NCBI GenBank assembly: GCA_014163555.1
Contig: JACJGO010000002.1
Coordinates: 124,001 to 188,000 of the forward strand
Source: Flavisolibacter longurius
GTDB lineage: Bacteria > Bacteroidota > Bacteroidia > Chitinophagales > Chitinophagaceae
DNA length: 64,000 nt
Reading direction: 5' to 3'
Numbering within the stretch: the stretch's first letter is position 1; each line of letters opens with the position of its first letter. The position numbers and the translations under genes were made by a program. Shown piece by piece: positions 41,366 through 50,997 of the stretch. The notes below the pieces were generated by a model. It was given only the letters and a program-made list of their open reading frames with translations, had not been told where the DNA came from and did not search any database.

Positions 41366-43318
41366 TTGACTCTATCGGTAATCATAGTTAATTACAACGT
41401 CAAGTATTTCCTCGAGCAATGCCTGCATTCCGTTTTAAAAGCGGCAGAGGATGTGGAGACCGAGGTGATTGTGGTTGACAATCACTCTACCGATGAAAGC
41501 CTGGCTTACCTGGCACCCCGTTTTCCATATGTAAAATTTATTCGCAGCAGCGCCAATGCGGGCTTTGCCAAAGCCTGTAACCGTGGCCTGGCAGAAGCCC
41601 GTGGTGAATACGTTTTGTTTCTTAATCCCGATACCCTGGTAGCCGAAGACAGCTTTTCCACCTGTATCCGGTTTTTCGAAAATCATTCCGACTGCGGTGC
41701 CCTGGGCGTAAAAATGATCGATGGCAGCGGGGCTTTTTTAAAAGAAAGCAAACGGGCCTTTCCTTCCCCCCTTACCTCTCTGTTCAAGCTGTTCGGCTTT
41801 GCACGGCTTTTTCCCAAATCAAAGTTGTTCAGCCGTTATCACCTGGGCCACTTGGACAAAGAACAAAACCACGAGGTGGACGTACTGGCCGGCGCCTACC
41901 TGCTGGTGCGGCACGATGTGCTGAAAACGATCGGCAGTTTTGATGAAGCGTTTTTTATGTACGGCGAGGATGTGGACCTGAGTTACCGCATCCAGAAAGC
42001 AGGCTTTAAAAACTATTATGTTGCCGACACCACCATCATCCATTTCAAGGGCGAAAGCACCAAGCGGGGAAGCCTGAACTATGTGCGGATGTTTTATTAT
42101 GCCATGAGCGTATTTGTCAAAAAACATTACGGGGGTGTAAAAGCAGGGGTTTTTCATTTTTCCATCCAGGCCGCCATCTGGGTCCGGGCCTTTATTGCGG
42201 CCCTTACCAAGGCCATCATCTTTATCGGCATTCCGGTGATTGATGCGGTTTTTATCCTGCTCTCCTTTTGGCTGGTGAAAGAAGTGTGGGCAACGCTGGT
42301 GCGTACCGATACCGTGTATCCCGATAAATTACTACTGGTTTCGTTCCCGGTGTTTACACTGGTGTACCTTACGGCCGCTTATTATGCCGGCCTTTACGAC
42401 CGGTATTATAAACATTCCAATCTTATTCGCTCTACGCTGATAGCAACGGTAACACTGCTTACCCTGTATGCCTTGCTCCCCGAATCGTTGCGCTTTTCCA
42501 GGGCTATTGTACTCTTGGGTGCTTTGCTGGCCCTGGTGCTGATTATGGCGCAGCGGTTCTTATTGGTAAAGGCCGGACTGGTGCAGCAACCGCCGGATGC
42601 GTCTTCACGTCCGCACATTTTGATTGCCGCTTCCGTTTCGGAGTACAATGCCGTTCAATCGTTCTTGCAGAAAAAAGGATTTGGTGAACGCATCATCGGG
42701 CGGGTAGGAATCAATGGGGCCTCGGAAGACATGATTGCCCATGTGGACAGGCTGGATGAAATTGCCAAAACCTTGCAGGCAAAAGAATTGATTTTCTGTT
42801 CCGGCCGCCTGCCGTACAAACGCATTATCAGCCTGACCGAAACCTTGCAAAAAGGGTTGAAATTTCGGTACCATGCGCTGGGCTCCTGCAGCATCGTGGG
42901 TTCCGATACCAGCACATCCAGCGGCGAGATCCTTTCCACCGAAACCAGCTTTGCCATTGCCAAAGCCTCCAACCGGCGCCTCAAGCGGCTCATCGATACG
43001 GTGACCGCCGTGTTCTTTCTCCTCACTTTTCCCTTGCAGCTTTTTTTGGTGGATGCACCCCTTCGGTTCCTCCGCAATTGCTTTGCTGTATTAACGGGCA
43101 AACGAACCTGGGTAGGGTATTCAAAGCCTTCTTCCTCCCTGCCTTGCCTGCGCCGGAGCATACTGGCGCCCAATGGTAAAAAGCAGTCTGCAGATGTAGC
43201 GGCTACGGAAAACCGGCAGCTACTCGACTACTGGTATGCCCGCAATTATGAACCCCTGCAGGATGTCAAAACAATTTTTCGACATTATCCCGATTTAGGG
43301 AGCGATGGGGTAACTTAG
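41366..43318 (+). CDS. GT2 glycosyltransferase fused to a degenerate sugar-transferase-like part
   Basis: The frame opens at ATG 41318, but TTG 41366 gives MTLSVIIVNYNVKYFLEQCL, the exact usual GT2 start, and lies after a promoter-like box; 650 residues. Residues 1-240 are GT2 (VVDNHSTDES, FLNPDT, FFMYGEDVDLSYR). Several membrane helices follow (about 265-420). The C-terminal third resembles polyprenyl glycosylphosphotransferases: a nucleotide-binding-like domain (PHILIAASVSEYNAV), a helix (IDTVTAVFFLLTFPLQLFLV), GYSKP, and LLDYWYARNYEPLQDVKTIF. The KGRMD-type catalytic core between them appears absent. Acts at the inner membrane in polysaccharide synthesis. Confidence 0.8.
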   Translation: MTLSVIIVNYNVKYFLEQCLHSVLKAAEDVETEVIVVDNHSTDESLAYLAPRFPYVKFIRSSANAGFAKACNRGLAEARGEYVLFLNPDTLVAEDSFSTCIRFFENHSDCGALGVKMIDGSGAFLKESKRAFPSPLTSLFKLFGFARLFPKSKLFSRYHLGHLDKEQNHEVDVLAGAYLLVRHDVLKTIGSFDEAFFMYGEDVDLSYRIQKAGFKNYYVADTTIIHFKGESTKRGSLNYVRMFYYAMSVFVKKHYGGVKAGVFHFSIQAAIWVRAFIAALTKAIIFIGIPVIDAVFILLSFWLVKEVWATLVRTDTVYPDKLLLVSFPVFTLVYLTAAYYAGLYDRYYKHSNLIRSTLIATVTLLTLYALLPESLRFSRAIVLLGALLALVLIMAQRFLLVKAGLVQQPPDASSRPHILIAASVSEYNAVQSFLQKKGFGERIIGRVGINGASEDMIAHVDRLDEIAKTLQAKELIFCSGRLPYKRIISLTETLQKGLKFRYHALGSCSIVGSDTSTSSGEILSTETSFAIAKASNRRLKRLIDTVTAVFFLLTFPLQLFLVDAPLRFLRNCFAVLTGKRTWVGYSKPSSSLPCLRRSILAPNGKKQSADVAATENRQLLDYWYARNYEPLQDVKTIFRHYPDLGSDGVT

Positions 43319-43340
43319 TGTTTCCGTAAGAAGGTTGTTG

Positions 43341-44873
43341 ATGGCGAGAATACTTGATATTACGTTACCGAAAGCGATTGCCAGTGCATTACGTCTCCCA
43401 AAAAAAAATCCCCGCAGCCAACAGATAAGGGTGCTTAAAAAACTGTTGAAAAGAGCCCGCTTTACGGAATTTGGTCAGCAGTACGGGTTCGACAAAATCC
43501 TCTTAAGCCCTGACATCGATCGTGCGTTTCAGCAAACCGTTCCCGTACACGATTACTCCAAAATCTATAGCGAGTGGTGGCAAAAAACCCTCGACGGAAC
43601 CCCGGACGTCACCTGGCCTGGAAAAATAAAATACTATGCCCTCAGCTCCGGTACGTCTGAAGCTGCCAGCAAATACATTCCCGTCACCAAAGAAATGCTG
43701 CGCAGCAACCGGGTGAATTATATCCGGCAAATGCTTTCGCTTTTCAACTACCACCACCTGCCCCGCAATGCCATGACCAAAGGCTTTCTGATGCTAGGGG
43801 GCGCCACCGACCTGCAAAAAGGAGCGGCGGGCTGGTATGCCGGTGACCTTAGCGGCATCCTGGCCAAAAACCGGCCTTTCTGGTTCCAGACGTTTTACAA
43901 ACCCGGCGGCCGCATTGCCAAAATGAAGGACTGGAACGAAAAGCTGCACGAGATTGTAGAACATGCCAAAGACTGGGACATCGGCTATATTGTAGGTGTG
44001 CCGGCCTGGTGCCAGATGTGCATGGAGATGGTGATAGAACATTACGGCGCCAAAACCATTCACGACGTATGGCCCAACTTTGGATTTTTTGTGCACGGCG
44101 GTGTGGCCTTCGAACCCTATAAAAAAGGGTTTGAAAAACTGTTGGGCAAACCCATTGTCTACATCGAAAACTATCTGTCCAGCGAAGGTTTTATCGGCTA
44201 CAAGGCAAGACAGGATGCCAAAGGCATGCAACTGATCCTCGACAACAACATCTTCATGGAGTTTGTGCCGTTTGATGATCACAACTTTGACAGCGAAGGC
44301 AAGCTGGTGCAAAACCCCAAAGCCTTGCTGATTGACGAAGTGGAAGAAGGAAAAGAATACGCCTTGCTGATGAGCACCAACGCCGGCGCCTGGCGCTACC
44401 TTATTGGCGATACGCTCCGTTTTGTGGACCGCAGCCGGAACGAGATTGTCATTACCGGTCGCACCAAGCATTTTTTAAGCCTTGTTGGCGAACACCTGAG
44501 CGTGGAGAACATGAACAAGGCCATTCAACTGGTAAGCGAGGAACTGAATATCTCCATTCCGGAATTTACCGTGGTGGGCTTTCCGTACGAAAACCTGTTT
44601 GCCCACAAATGGTACATTGCCTGCAACGACCCGGTTGACCCCACTGCCCTAATCCAGCAAATTGATGCCCACCTTTGTCGGCTCAACGACGATTATGCCA
44701 CCGAACGCACATCGGCCCTGAAGGAAGTTTTTGTGGAGGTGCTGCCGGAAGAAACCTTTCTGAAGTTTATGGAAGCCGAAGGCAAGTTGGGCAGCCAGCA
44801 CAAGTTCCCAAGGGTGCTCAAGGGAAAAATGCTGAAAGACTGGGAAGTATTTCTCGCCAGCCGTAAGGGCTAA
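43341..44873 (+). CDS. GH3 auxin-responsive promoter family protein
   Basis: A 510-residue protein from ATG 43341 (two TTG codons precede it). GH3 proteins are acyl-adenylate-forming enzymes. The phosphate-binding motif is YALSSGTSEAASKYIP, followed by a region with YIENYLSSEGFIGYKARQD and a later hinge part TGRTKHFLSLVGEHLS. Plant GH3 enzymes join amino acids to jasmonate or auxin; the substrate of the Bacteroidota members is unknown. It follows the glycosyltransferase gene by 22 nt and may be co-transcribed. Confidence 0.9.
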   Translation: MARILDITLPKAIASALRLPKKNPRSQQIRVLKKLLKRARFTEFGQQYGFDKILLSPDIDRAFQQTVPVHDYSKIYSEWWQKTLDGTPDVTWPGKIKYYALSSGTSEAASKYIPVTKEMLRSNRVNYIRQMLSLFNYHHLPRNAMTKGFLMLGGATDLQKGAAGWYAGDLSGILAKNRPFWFQTFYKPGGRIAKMKDWNEKLHEIVEHAKDWDIGYIVGVPAWCQMCMEMVIEHYGAKTIHDVWPNFGFFVHGGVAFEPYKKGFEKLLGKPIVYIENYLSSEGFIGYKARQDAKGMQLILDNNIFMEFVPFDDHNFDSEGKLVQNPKALLIDEVEEGKEYALLMSTNAGAWRYLIGDTLRFVDRSRNEIVITGRTKHFLSLVGEHLSVENMNKAIQLVSEELNISIPEFTVVGFPYENLFAHKWYIACNDPVDPTALIQQIDAHLCRLNDDYATERTSALKEVFVEVLPEETFLKFMEAEGKLGSQHKFPRVLKGKMLKDWEVFLASRKG

Positions 44874-44919
44874 GCTTCCGGCCAACCAAAGCTTGTCTTT
44901 GCTTTTCGCCTGCATTCCG

Positions 44920-44927
44920 TTACTTTG
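44920..44927 (+). promoter_or_regulatory. -7 box of the LysE-family gene
   Basis: TTACTTTG, 17 nt before ATG 44945, identical to the boxes at 28469 and 46498. Confidence 0.45.
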
Positions 44928-44944
44928 CCCACTTCATATTGCGT

Positions 44945-45583
44945 ATGGTAGATGCTGTTATTAAAGGACTTACCCTGGGTTTGCTACTGGCCATTTCGGT
45001 AGGACCCATTGTATTTACCGTCATCAAGCAAAGCATCAACAACGGCCTGAAAGGTGGCCTTGCTTTTATTACCGGCATTTTTCTATCCGATGTTTTCCTG
45101 GTAGTATGCTGTAATTTTTTTACGCAGTTCTTTAAGATGCTGAGCAATTACGATGTACAGTTAGGCATCGCCGGCAGCAGTTTGCTGATCATTGTCGGCA
45201 TCTATTTTTTATTCTTTAAAAAAGTAAAGGTTTCCGAAACCGGCGATCAACTGGTGCTGTTCCGCAAGCGGGATTATGCCAAGCTTTTTTTCGCCGGCGG
45301 CGTTTTAAACCTGCTCAATCCTGGCATCATTGTGTTTTGGTTTGTATGGGCAACCGCCTATATCTCCTACTCGCTCGATTACCGCATGGTTATTTTTGGA
45401 ACCGCCCTGCTGATTGCCCTCGCTGCCGATATTGCGAAAGTGGTTCTGGCCGATAAGATCCGCCAGAAGCTGACACCGAAAAATATTCACCGCATCAACC
45501 AGATCAACGGCATTATTCTGATTGGCTTTGGCATTGTGCTGATGTGGGGATTGATCATGTACGGCAAGTCGGGAGGGCATTAG
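44945..45583 (+). CDS. LysE/RhtB family translocator
   Basis: From ATG 44945 the product is 212 residues with six hydrophobic segments. The N-terminal GLTLGLLLAISVGPIVF and the later LNLLNPGIIVFWFV match the paired GP and NP motifs of LysE-type amino acid exporters. It probably exports amino acids or derivatives across the inner membrane. A TTG at 44939 is the only alternative start. Followed by mtgA after 62 nt. Confidence 0.88.
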   Translation: MVDAVIKGLTLGLLLAISVGPIVFTVIKQSINNGLKGGLAFITGIFLSDVFLVVCCNFFTQFFKMLSNYDVQLGIAGSSLLIIVGIYFLFFKKVKVSETGDQLVLFRKRDYAKLFFAGGVLNLLNPGIIVFWFVWATAYISYSLDYRMVIFGTALLIALAADIAKVVLADKIRQKLTPKNIHRINQINGIILIGFGIVLMWGLIMYGKSGGH

Positions 45584-45645
45584 AGAGCAGGTTGAGGATA
45601 AGGCTTAGGCTAAGGTTACGTAGTTTATGTAAATGTGATTGAAGT

Positions 45646-46368
45646 GTGAAAGCAAAACAGAAACAAAAAACGGAAAAGCGAAGCAGGGGGCAACGGATTT
45701 GGCGAAGCGTCAAACGCTTCCTTCTTTTTTTGTTCCTAGCGCAATTGCTATACATCGTTGCCCTCAAATGGATCAATCCTCCCCTTACACTAACACAGAT
45801 CGGCAGCATCTTCAGCGGTCATGGCCTGAAGCGGGATTATGTGAACGGCGATGAAATTTCGCCCAACCTGAAGCTGGCCGTCATTGCAGCGGAAGACCAG
45901 ATCTTTCCCGATCACAGCGGCTTTGACTGGAAGAACATCAAAAAGGCGATGGAGTACAACCAGAAAAAACCCAACCGCGTTCGCGGCGCCAGCACCATCA
46001 GCCAGCAAACGGCCAAGAATGTTTTTCTCTGGCAGGGCCGCGACTGGATCCGCAAAGGCCTGGAGCTTTATTTTACCAAAATGATTGAATGGATCTGGGG
46101 AAAGGAACGCATCCTGGAAGTGTACCTGAACGTGATTGAAATGGGCGAAGGCATTTACGGTGCCGAAGCGGCCGCACAGGCTTATTTCAACAAACCTGCA
46201 AAAAGCCTTAGCCGCAAGCAGGCCGCCATGATTGCCGTGAGCCTGCGCAACCCCAATGTGTACACCGTGAAGCCGGTGCATTCGTTTGTGGCCTCCCGCA
46301 GCAACTGGGCCCTGCGGCAGATGGCTTTTTTGGAAAAAGACCCCGATGTGCAGGCCGTGATCCGGTAA
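45646..46368 (+). CDS. mtgA: Monofunctional peptidoglycan transglycosylase
   Basis: A 240-residue GT51 enzyme starting at GTG 45646. A basic N-terminus and one membrane helix (FLLFLFLAQLLYIVALKWI) precede the catalytic part: AAEDQIFPDHSGFDWKNI with the catalytic Glu, RGASTISQQTAKNVFLW, and KERILEVYLNVIEMGEGIYG with the second Glu. It polymerises lipid II into glycan strands at the outer face of the inner membrane. No transpeptidase domain is present. Confidence 0.93.
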   Translation: MKAKQKQKTEKRSRGQRIWRSVKRFLLFLFLAQLLYIVALKWINPPLTLTQIGSIFSGHGLKRDYVNGDEISPNLKLAVIAAEDQIFPDHSGFDWKNIKKAMEYNQKKPNRVRGASTISQQTAKNVFLWQGRDWIRKGLELYFTKMIEWIWGKERILEVYLNVIEMGEGIYGAEAAAQAYFNKPAKSLSRKQAAMIAVSLRNPNVYTVKPVHSFVASRSNWALRQMAFLEKDPDVQAVIR

Positions 46369-46497
46369 AAGGCTGCTGTTGCCTTTTGCAATCTATGACG
46401 TCATCAACCCAATGCCTTTTTTATTTGCCGATCTGTTGTAACTGGCTTTATAAAATTGGCGTTCATCGTTTTTCGCCCGGTACGTTTATCAAATCCA

Positions 46498-46505
46498 TTA
46501 CTTTG
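46498..46505 (+). promoter_or_regulatory. -7 box of the propeller kinase gene
   Basis: TTACTTTG, 24 nt before the TTG start at 46530. Confidence 0.45.
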
Positions 46506-46529
46506 AGCAGTGATTAATGCAACCTGAAT

Positions 46530-49352
46530 TTGCGTAACCTGTTCTATTTTTTGCTGACTTTTCTGTTTTTGTTTCTGATGGCAACCGGCTTTGCCCAGAA
46601 AAACGAAATTGTTAGCATTCCCAATCAACCGTCTTCCGAAGCGTATGACCTGCTGAAGGATCGGAAAGGCTATATCTGGGTGGCCCATGAATTTGGCGTG
46701 AGCCGCTACGATGGAGTCAATTTTATCAACCTTCACCATCCCCGACAAAACTCAGTGGCATTAACCGGGCTGATAGAAGATAAAAAAGGCCGCATCTGGT
46801 GTCACAACTTCAGCGGGCAAATCTTTTATATTGAGGACCTGCAACTGCACCTGCTGGAGGACTATAACTACCTCGACGAACAGGACTTTCCACGAATGGT
46901 TATTTGCGGTAATGAACTGGTTGCCACGTCAAAAAAGGGACTTTTTGTTTATAATTTACTTACGGGTGAATCCACTTATCATTATGTCAAACTGGGCACC
47001 AATTCACTGGCGCAGGTGGGGAAGAAAGTGATTTGCTACAATGGCTTTGAATTTTTCAGCTACGAGGCCGGAAAGCCACTCACCAAACTAAGGTTCAACG
47101 AAAAGGTCCAGAATCTAAGGCTGGCGAGTTTGCAAAAGGTCAGCATGAAAGATACCTTTTACCTTATCGTCAATACAAAAGGGGTTTATCACAAACTGAC
47201 TGAATCCGGTGGCGTCCTTCGCAGCCATGCCGTTGTAAAAACCGGTGCTTTTATCAACACCATCACCGAGTTTGGCAATGATGTTTGGATCAATACAAAT
47301 GAACACAGCTTTACCAATAACGGAAACGAGCAGGTAGCAGGGATGAACCTCTCCGACATCGTAACCGATAACCAGGGAAACCGCTGGATGAGCAGTTTGA
47401 AAAAAGGGCTGTGTGTGCAGTACTGCGAACAGCCCATTAGAAATCTGGATGATTCGCTTTCCATTCGCGGGCATAATGTAAGAAGGCTGCATACCGAATC
47501 CGGGATCCTGTTTTTAGGAAAAGCTACCGGCAGACTGTGTAAAATGACGGACGCCGGCAACCTGCAACACATCCTGTCCATTCCCAAAGAAGCCGGCGCC
47601 ATCGAGCGGATTTCCAGCTTTATCCCCGAGCATCTTTTCATCGCTGCTTCCGTGGAATCATTTGCTTACAATTACGTAACCAATACGCTAAAGCCTTTAT
47701 CGGTTGGCATTACAGTGAAGGATGTTGCGGTGATAGGGGACATGGTTTATGTTGCCACACCCCGGGGTATCCAGTCGTATTTCCTGGAGCAACTGATGGA
47801 ACAGCACCCACGGTTAGAAACAAAATTGCTGTTTGCCAAGGCAACACGTTGCAGAAGCATTACCTCGCTTCACGACAGTTTAATTGCCGCTTACAATGAT
47901 GGCGTTTTTGTACTGACGCAGGAAAAGCTTAGGCCTTTGCTGTTTCAGGGATACCCCATCTATGCCTCCACTGTCAGAACGGTAGGCGGCAAAGTGCTGA
48001 TTGGAACTTATAACCAGGGACTGCTGATTTATGAGAATGGCCGTTTTCAAAACCTTACTGCAAAAGAAGGCCTTACCTCTAACTTTATCAAGGATATAAA
48101 AACCATCGACGGTGCCACCTGGCTGGTTTACGCCGACCGCTTCCAATTGCTGAACAAAGAGCTAGATGGCGTAGAGGCCCATTCCTTTACCTTATCGAAA
48201 GGCGGTGTCAATGACTTCAGCACCCTTGCGAACCACCTTTATTTTAGCACAAGCGACGGCCTGTACACCCTACAACATACCCAACCATCGGCTATTACCA
48301 CACAATCCTATATTGATAAAATTCTCGTTAACGGAAAACACCTTGCCGCTGCCGACCGGTTAAAACATTTCCAAAACCACCTGCAGTTTCAGGTTTCCAC
48401 GCCTTATTTTTCACCGTATTCAAAAATCACTTACCAATACCGCATTCACAACACTCCCGGCAGCACCTGGCAGTTGGGAGCACCCGGACAAACCGCCTTT
48501 AACATGGTAGCGCTTGAACCCGGGGTGTATGATTTTGAGATTGTGGCCATCGACGAAAACCGCAAAGTGATTTCAAAGCCGGCCAGGTTTCATTTTGAAA
48601 TTCTGCTGCCCTGGTACCAGCACTGGCTGTTTAAAACCAGCGCCGTTCTGGCAGTGGTAGCACTGGTCTGCTGCGGCATTTGGCTGTATTACCGGGGGCG
48701 TCTCCGCCAGCAGCGCCGCGATTATGAAAAACAACTGACGATACAGGCCGAACGGCAGCGCATCTCCGCAGAAATCCACGACGACATTGGCGCCGGCTTG
48801 CTGGCCATGCGCCTGCAGTCTGAAATGACCAAAAACAGGCTGCCCGAAAGTGAAGGCCGCAAGGAGGTAGAAAAAATCCATGCGTCCATCAGCGAGCTTT
48901 CGCATAAAATGAAAGAAGTGGTGTGGAGCCTGAATACGGAAAATGACCAGTTGCAAAACCTGCTGTTTTATATTCGCCGGCAGGCGGTAACGCTGTTCGA
49001 AAACAGTCCTATCAGCCTGCGGGTAATCTTACCGGCAGAAGAAATTCCAACCATTACCATTCACGGCGAAAAAAGACGCCACATTTATTTGGCGGTTAAA
49101 GAAGCCCTGCACAATTGCCTGAAGCATTCCGAAGCCCAAAACTGCACCCTGACGATGCGCCTTGAAGACAATGCCCTGAACATTACCGTTTCCGATGATG
49201 GCAAGGGCTTTGTGGCCCAACAAAGGGAACAGGCCGGAAACGGCTTGCGGGGCATGAAAAAACGCATGCAGCAAATTGCCGGTGTACTGGACGTAGAAAC
49301 AAACGAACGGACCCGTGTAAATTTTATGGTACCGTTAAATGAAACCGTATGA
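46530..49352 (+). CDS. Propeller-sensor histidine kinase (HisKA_3 type)
   Basis: A 940-residue sensor starting at TTG 46530 (MRNLFYFLLTFLFLFLMATG, a signal peptide). Residues about 25-590 are periplasmic two-component-regulator propeller repeats (DRKGYIWVAHEFGVSRYDG, DKKGRIWCHN, DNQGNRWMSS). A Y_Y_Y-type domain near 600-690 is followed by a membrane helix (LFKTSAVLAVVALVCCGIWL). The cytoplasmic part has the HisKA_3 H-box RISAEIHDDIGAGL and an HATPase domain (DDGKGF, GNGLRGMKKR). No receiver is fused; the partner is the next gene, overlapping by 4 nt. Ligand is unknown; relatives often sense glycans. Confidence 0.92.
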   Translation: MRNLFYFLLTFLFLFLMATGFAQKNEIVSIPNQPSSEAYDLLKDRKGYIWVAHEFGVSRYDGVNFINLHHPRQNSVALTGLIEDKKGRIWCHNFSGQIFYIEDLQLHLLEDYNYLDEQDFPRMVICGNELVATSKKGLFVYNLLTGESTYHYVKLGTNSLAQVGKKVICYNGFEFFSYEAGKPLTKLRFNEKVQNLRLASLQKVSMKDTFYLIVNTKGVYHKLTESGGVLRSHAVVKTGAFINTITEFGNDVWINTNEHSFTNNGNEQVAGMNLSDIVTDNQGNRWMSSLKKGLCVQYCEQPIRNLDDSLSIRGHNVRRLHTESGILFLGKATGRLCKMTDAGNLQHILSIPKEAGAIERISSFIPEHLFIAASVESFAYNYVTNTLKPLSVGITVKDVAVIGDMVYVATPRGIQSYFLEQLMEQHPRLETKLLFAKATRCRSITSLHDSLIAAYNDGVFVLTQEKLRPLLFQGYPIYASTVRTVGGKVLIGTYNQGLLIYENGRFQNLTAKEGLTSNFIKDIKTIDGATWLVYADRFQLLNKELDGVEAHSFTLSKGGVNDFSTLANHLYFSTSDGLYTLQHTQPSAITTQSYIDKILVNGKHLAAADRLKHFQNHLQFQVSTPYFSPYSKITYQYRIHNTPGSTWQLGAPGQTAFNMVALEPGVYDFEIVAIDENRKVISKPARFHFEILLPWYQHWLFKTSAVLAVVALVCCGIWLYYRGRLRQQRRDYEKQLTIQAERQRISAEIHDDIGAGLLAMRLQSEMTKNRLPESEGRKEVEKIHASISELSHKMKEVVWSLNTENDQLQNLLFYIRRQAVTLFENSPISLRVILPAEEIPTITIHGEKRRHIYLAVKEALHNCLKHSEAQNCTLTMRLEDNALNITVSDDGKGFVAQQREQAGNGLRGMKKRMQQIAGVLDVETNERTRVNFMVPLNETV

Positions 49353-49966
49353 AGATAACTGTGTCGGTTGTAGAAGACAATGAGTTGTACCAGCAGGCGC
49401 TGGTGGATGTGATCTGCAGCAAGGAACCCTTTCTGTTGCATAGCGTACACGGCTCGGCAGAAGATGCCATGGCCCTGTTGCAAGACCCGCCCGAAATTGC
49501 CATTATTGATATCAACCTGCCGGGCAAAAGCGGCATTGAACTGATTGCCACCCTGCGGGAAAAAACCTTTACGCAATGCCTGGTGTGCAGCATGTACGAA
49601 GACGATGACCACATTGTGCAGGCGCTGGAAAACGGTGCCGTTGGCTACCTGCTGAAAGATGCCAGCGTGCAGGATATCAGCAATGCACTGGATGAGCTGG
49701 TAAAAGGCGGGGCACCCATGAGTCCTTACATTGCCAGCCGGGTAATTTCTTTTTTTAGAAAGCCAAAAGTAAAATCGGAAGGCTCGCTGCTTAGTACAAG
49801 GGAAAAAGAAGTGCTGCAACTGGTGGCGCAGGGTCTGCAGTACAAAGAAGTAGCGGAACGTCTTTTTCTGAGCACGGAAACCATCAAAAAGCACATGAAA
49901 AACATCTACCACAAACTGCATGTGCAAAACAAGGTAGAAGCCGTAAACAAATTCCGGTACATGTAG
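49349..49966 (+). CDS. LuxR/NarL-family response regulator
   Basis: A 205-residue regulator whose ATG overlaps the kinase stop (ATGA). The receiver has acidic residues in VEDNE, phosphoacceptor Asp53 in IIDINLPGKSG, and Lys in LLKDAS. The GerE-type helix-turn-helix reads LSTREKEVLQLVAQGLQYKEVAERLFLSTETIKKHMKNIYHKL. It should be phosphorylated by the propeller kinase and bind DNA as a dimer. No sugar-utilisation locus adjoins, so targets lie elsewhere. Confidence 0.95.
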   Translation: MKITVSVVEDNELYQQALVDVICSKEPFLLHSVHGSAEDAMALLQDPPEIAIIDINLPGKSGIELIATLREKTFTQCLVCSMYEDDDHIVQALENGAVGYLLKDASVQDISNALDELVKGGAPMSPYIASRVISFFRKPKVKSEGSLLSTREKEVLQLVAQGLQYKEVAERLFLSTETIKKHMKNIYHKLHVQNKVEAVNKFRYM

Positions 49967-50100
49967 TTTTCAATAACCCAGAAGCAACCGGCAATCGTTT
50001 ACTGTTAACAATAAACGCTTTCTTATAAAAGAAAATTTGAATAAGTACCCCTCGGGATCTTACTCCTTGCCTATTGTCCATTGCTTGTTGCCCCTTGCTC

Positions 50101-50331
50101 TCATGGCACGGGATCATAACCGCTCCCTCCCCAGGGATGGCAGCGGGCAATGCGCCGGGCGGTGAGCCAAAGCCCTTTCAGGGGCCCGTGTTTTTGAAAC
50201 GCTTCCAGGCCGTACTGCGAGCAGGTAGGGGTAAAACGGCAACGGGGTCCTAGCAGCGGAGAGATCATCCACTGGTAGATTTTTATCAGGGCGATAAACG
50301 GAAAGGCCAGTATTTTACTGAGGATTTTCAC
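50101..50331 (-). CDS. yidD: Membrane protein insertion efficiency factor YidD
   Basis: A 76-residue protein: [20 protein letters not shown], then [14 protein letters not shown] and [18 protein letters not shown], the full set of YidD motifs with its conserved cysteines. It aids YidC-dependent membrane insertion. It overlaps the rnpA 3' end by 17 nt in the classic rpmH-rnpA-yidD order. Confidence 0.95.
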   Translation of the reverse strand: MKILSKILAFPFIALIKIYQWMISPLLGPRCRFTPTCSQYGLEAFQKHGPLKGLWLTARRIARCHPWGGSGYDPVP

Positions 50332-50713
50332 TGCTGACGATCACACTTAATTTTTTCAAACATTTCGCCATGGCGGTTTTTACGTCCGCAAACGGCGCCA
50401 TGGTTTTGCCGGTATAAATAAAAAATACCGCGGCGCATTTTTCTTTCGCCTGTACGGTTGCCACCAATTCTTCTTTCTGCAGGCGGTAGGCTTCCCGTAA
50501 CAAACGCTTTACACGGTTTCGATCCGTGGCCTTTTTGAAATTCCGCTTGCTGACCGTAACACCCATCTTCACGCCACGCTCTTCGTCTGCTAAAAAAAGA
50601 TAGGTCACCCGGATGGGAAAAACCGAAAAGCCCTTGCCGCCGGCAAACAGCTGGTCAATCTGCTTGCGGCTTTTCAGCCGCTCTGTTTTTGAAAGTCCAA
50701 AGCGTTTGACCAT
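50315..50713 (-). CDS. rnpA: Ribonuclease P protein component
   Basis: A 132-residue basic protein with the RNR signature [23 protein letters not shown] and the N-terminal [17 protein letters not shown]. It is the protein cofactor of RNase P, which matures tRNA 5' ends. It follows rpmH by 128 nt with a hairpin between, and overlaps yidD. Confidence 0.95.
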   Translation of the reverse strand: MVKRFGLSKTERLKSRKQIDQLFAGGKGFSVFPIRVTYLFLADEERGVKMGVTVSKRNFKKATDRNRVKRLLREAYRLQKEELVATVQAKEKCAAVFFIYTGKTMAPFADVKTAMAKCLKKLSVIVSSENPQ

Positions 50714-50756
50714 GGCACAAAGGTAATTGGCGGATCCGCCGCCGGGTGGAAAGAAA

Positions 50757-50790
50757 AAAAGCTCTCACGGTTTAACGTGTGAGAGCTTTT
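50757..50790 (-). terminator. Terminator or attenuator between rpmH and rnpA
   Basis: Arms AAAAGCTCTCAC and GTGAGAGCTTTT with a 10-base loop, and a T run in the minus-strand direction. It would limit read-through from rpmH into rnpA. Confidence 0.75.
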
Positions 50791-50841
50791 CAAAAAGGTT
50801 AAATAAGTCAGCCTGGCTGACAGCCCTTATACAGGCCGTTT

Positions 50842-50997
50842 TTATTTTAATTTCCTTTCATCGCTTACAGTCAGCTTATGACGGCCTTTGGCACGACGGC
50901 TGGCTAACACTTTTCTACCGTTAGCGCTTTGCATACGCTTACGAAATCCATGCACTGTTTTACGACGACGACGATGCGGTTGAAATGTACGTTTCAT
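50842..50997 (-). CDS. rpmH: Ribosomal protein L34
   Basis: A 51-residue very basic protein read directly from the [23 protein letters not shown], then [20 protein letters not shown] and [11 protein letters not shown]. This is a canonical L34. It is the first gene of rpmH-rnpA-yidD. Confidence 0.97.
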   Translation of the reverse strand: MKRTFQPHRRRRKTVHGFRKRMQSANGRKVLASRRAKGRHKLTVSDERKLK

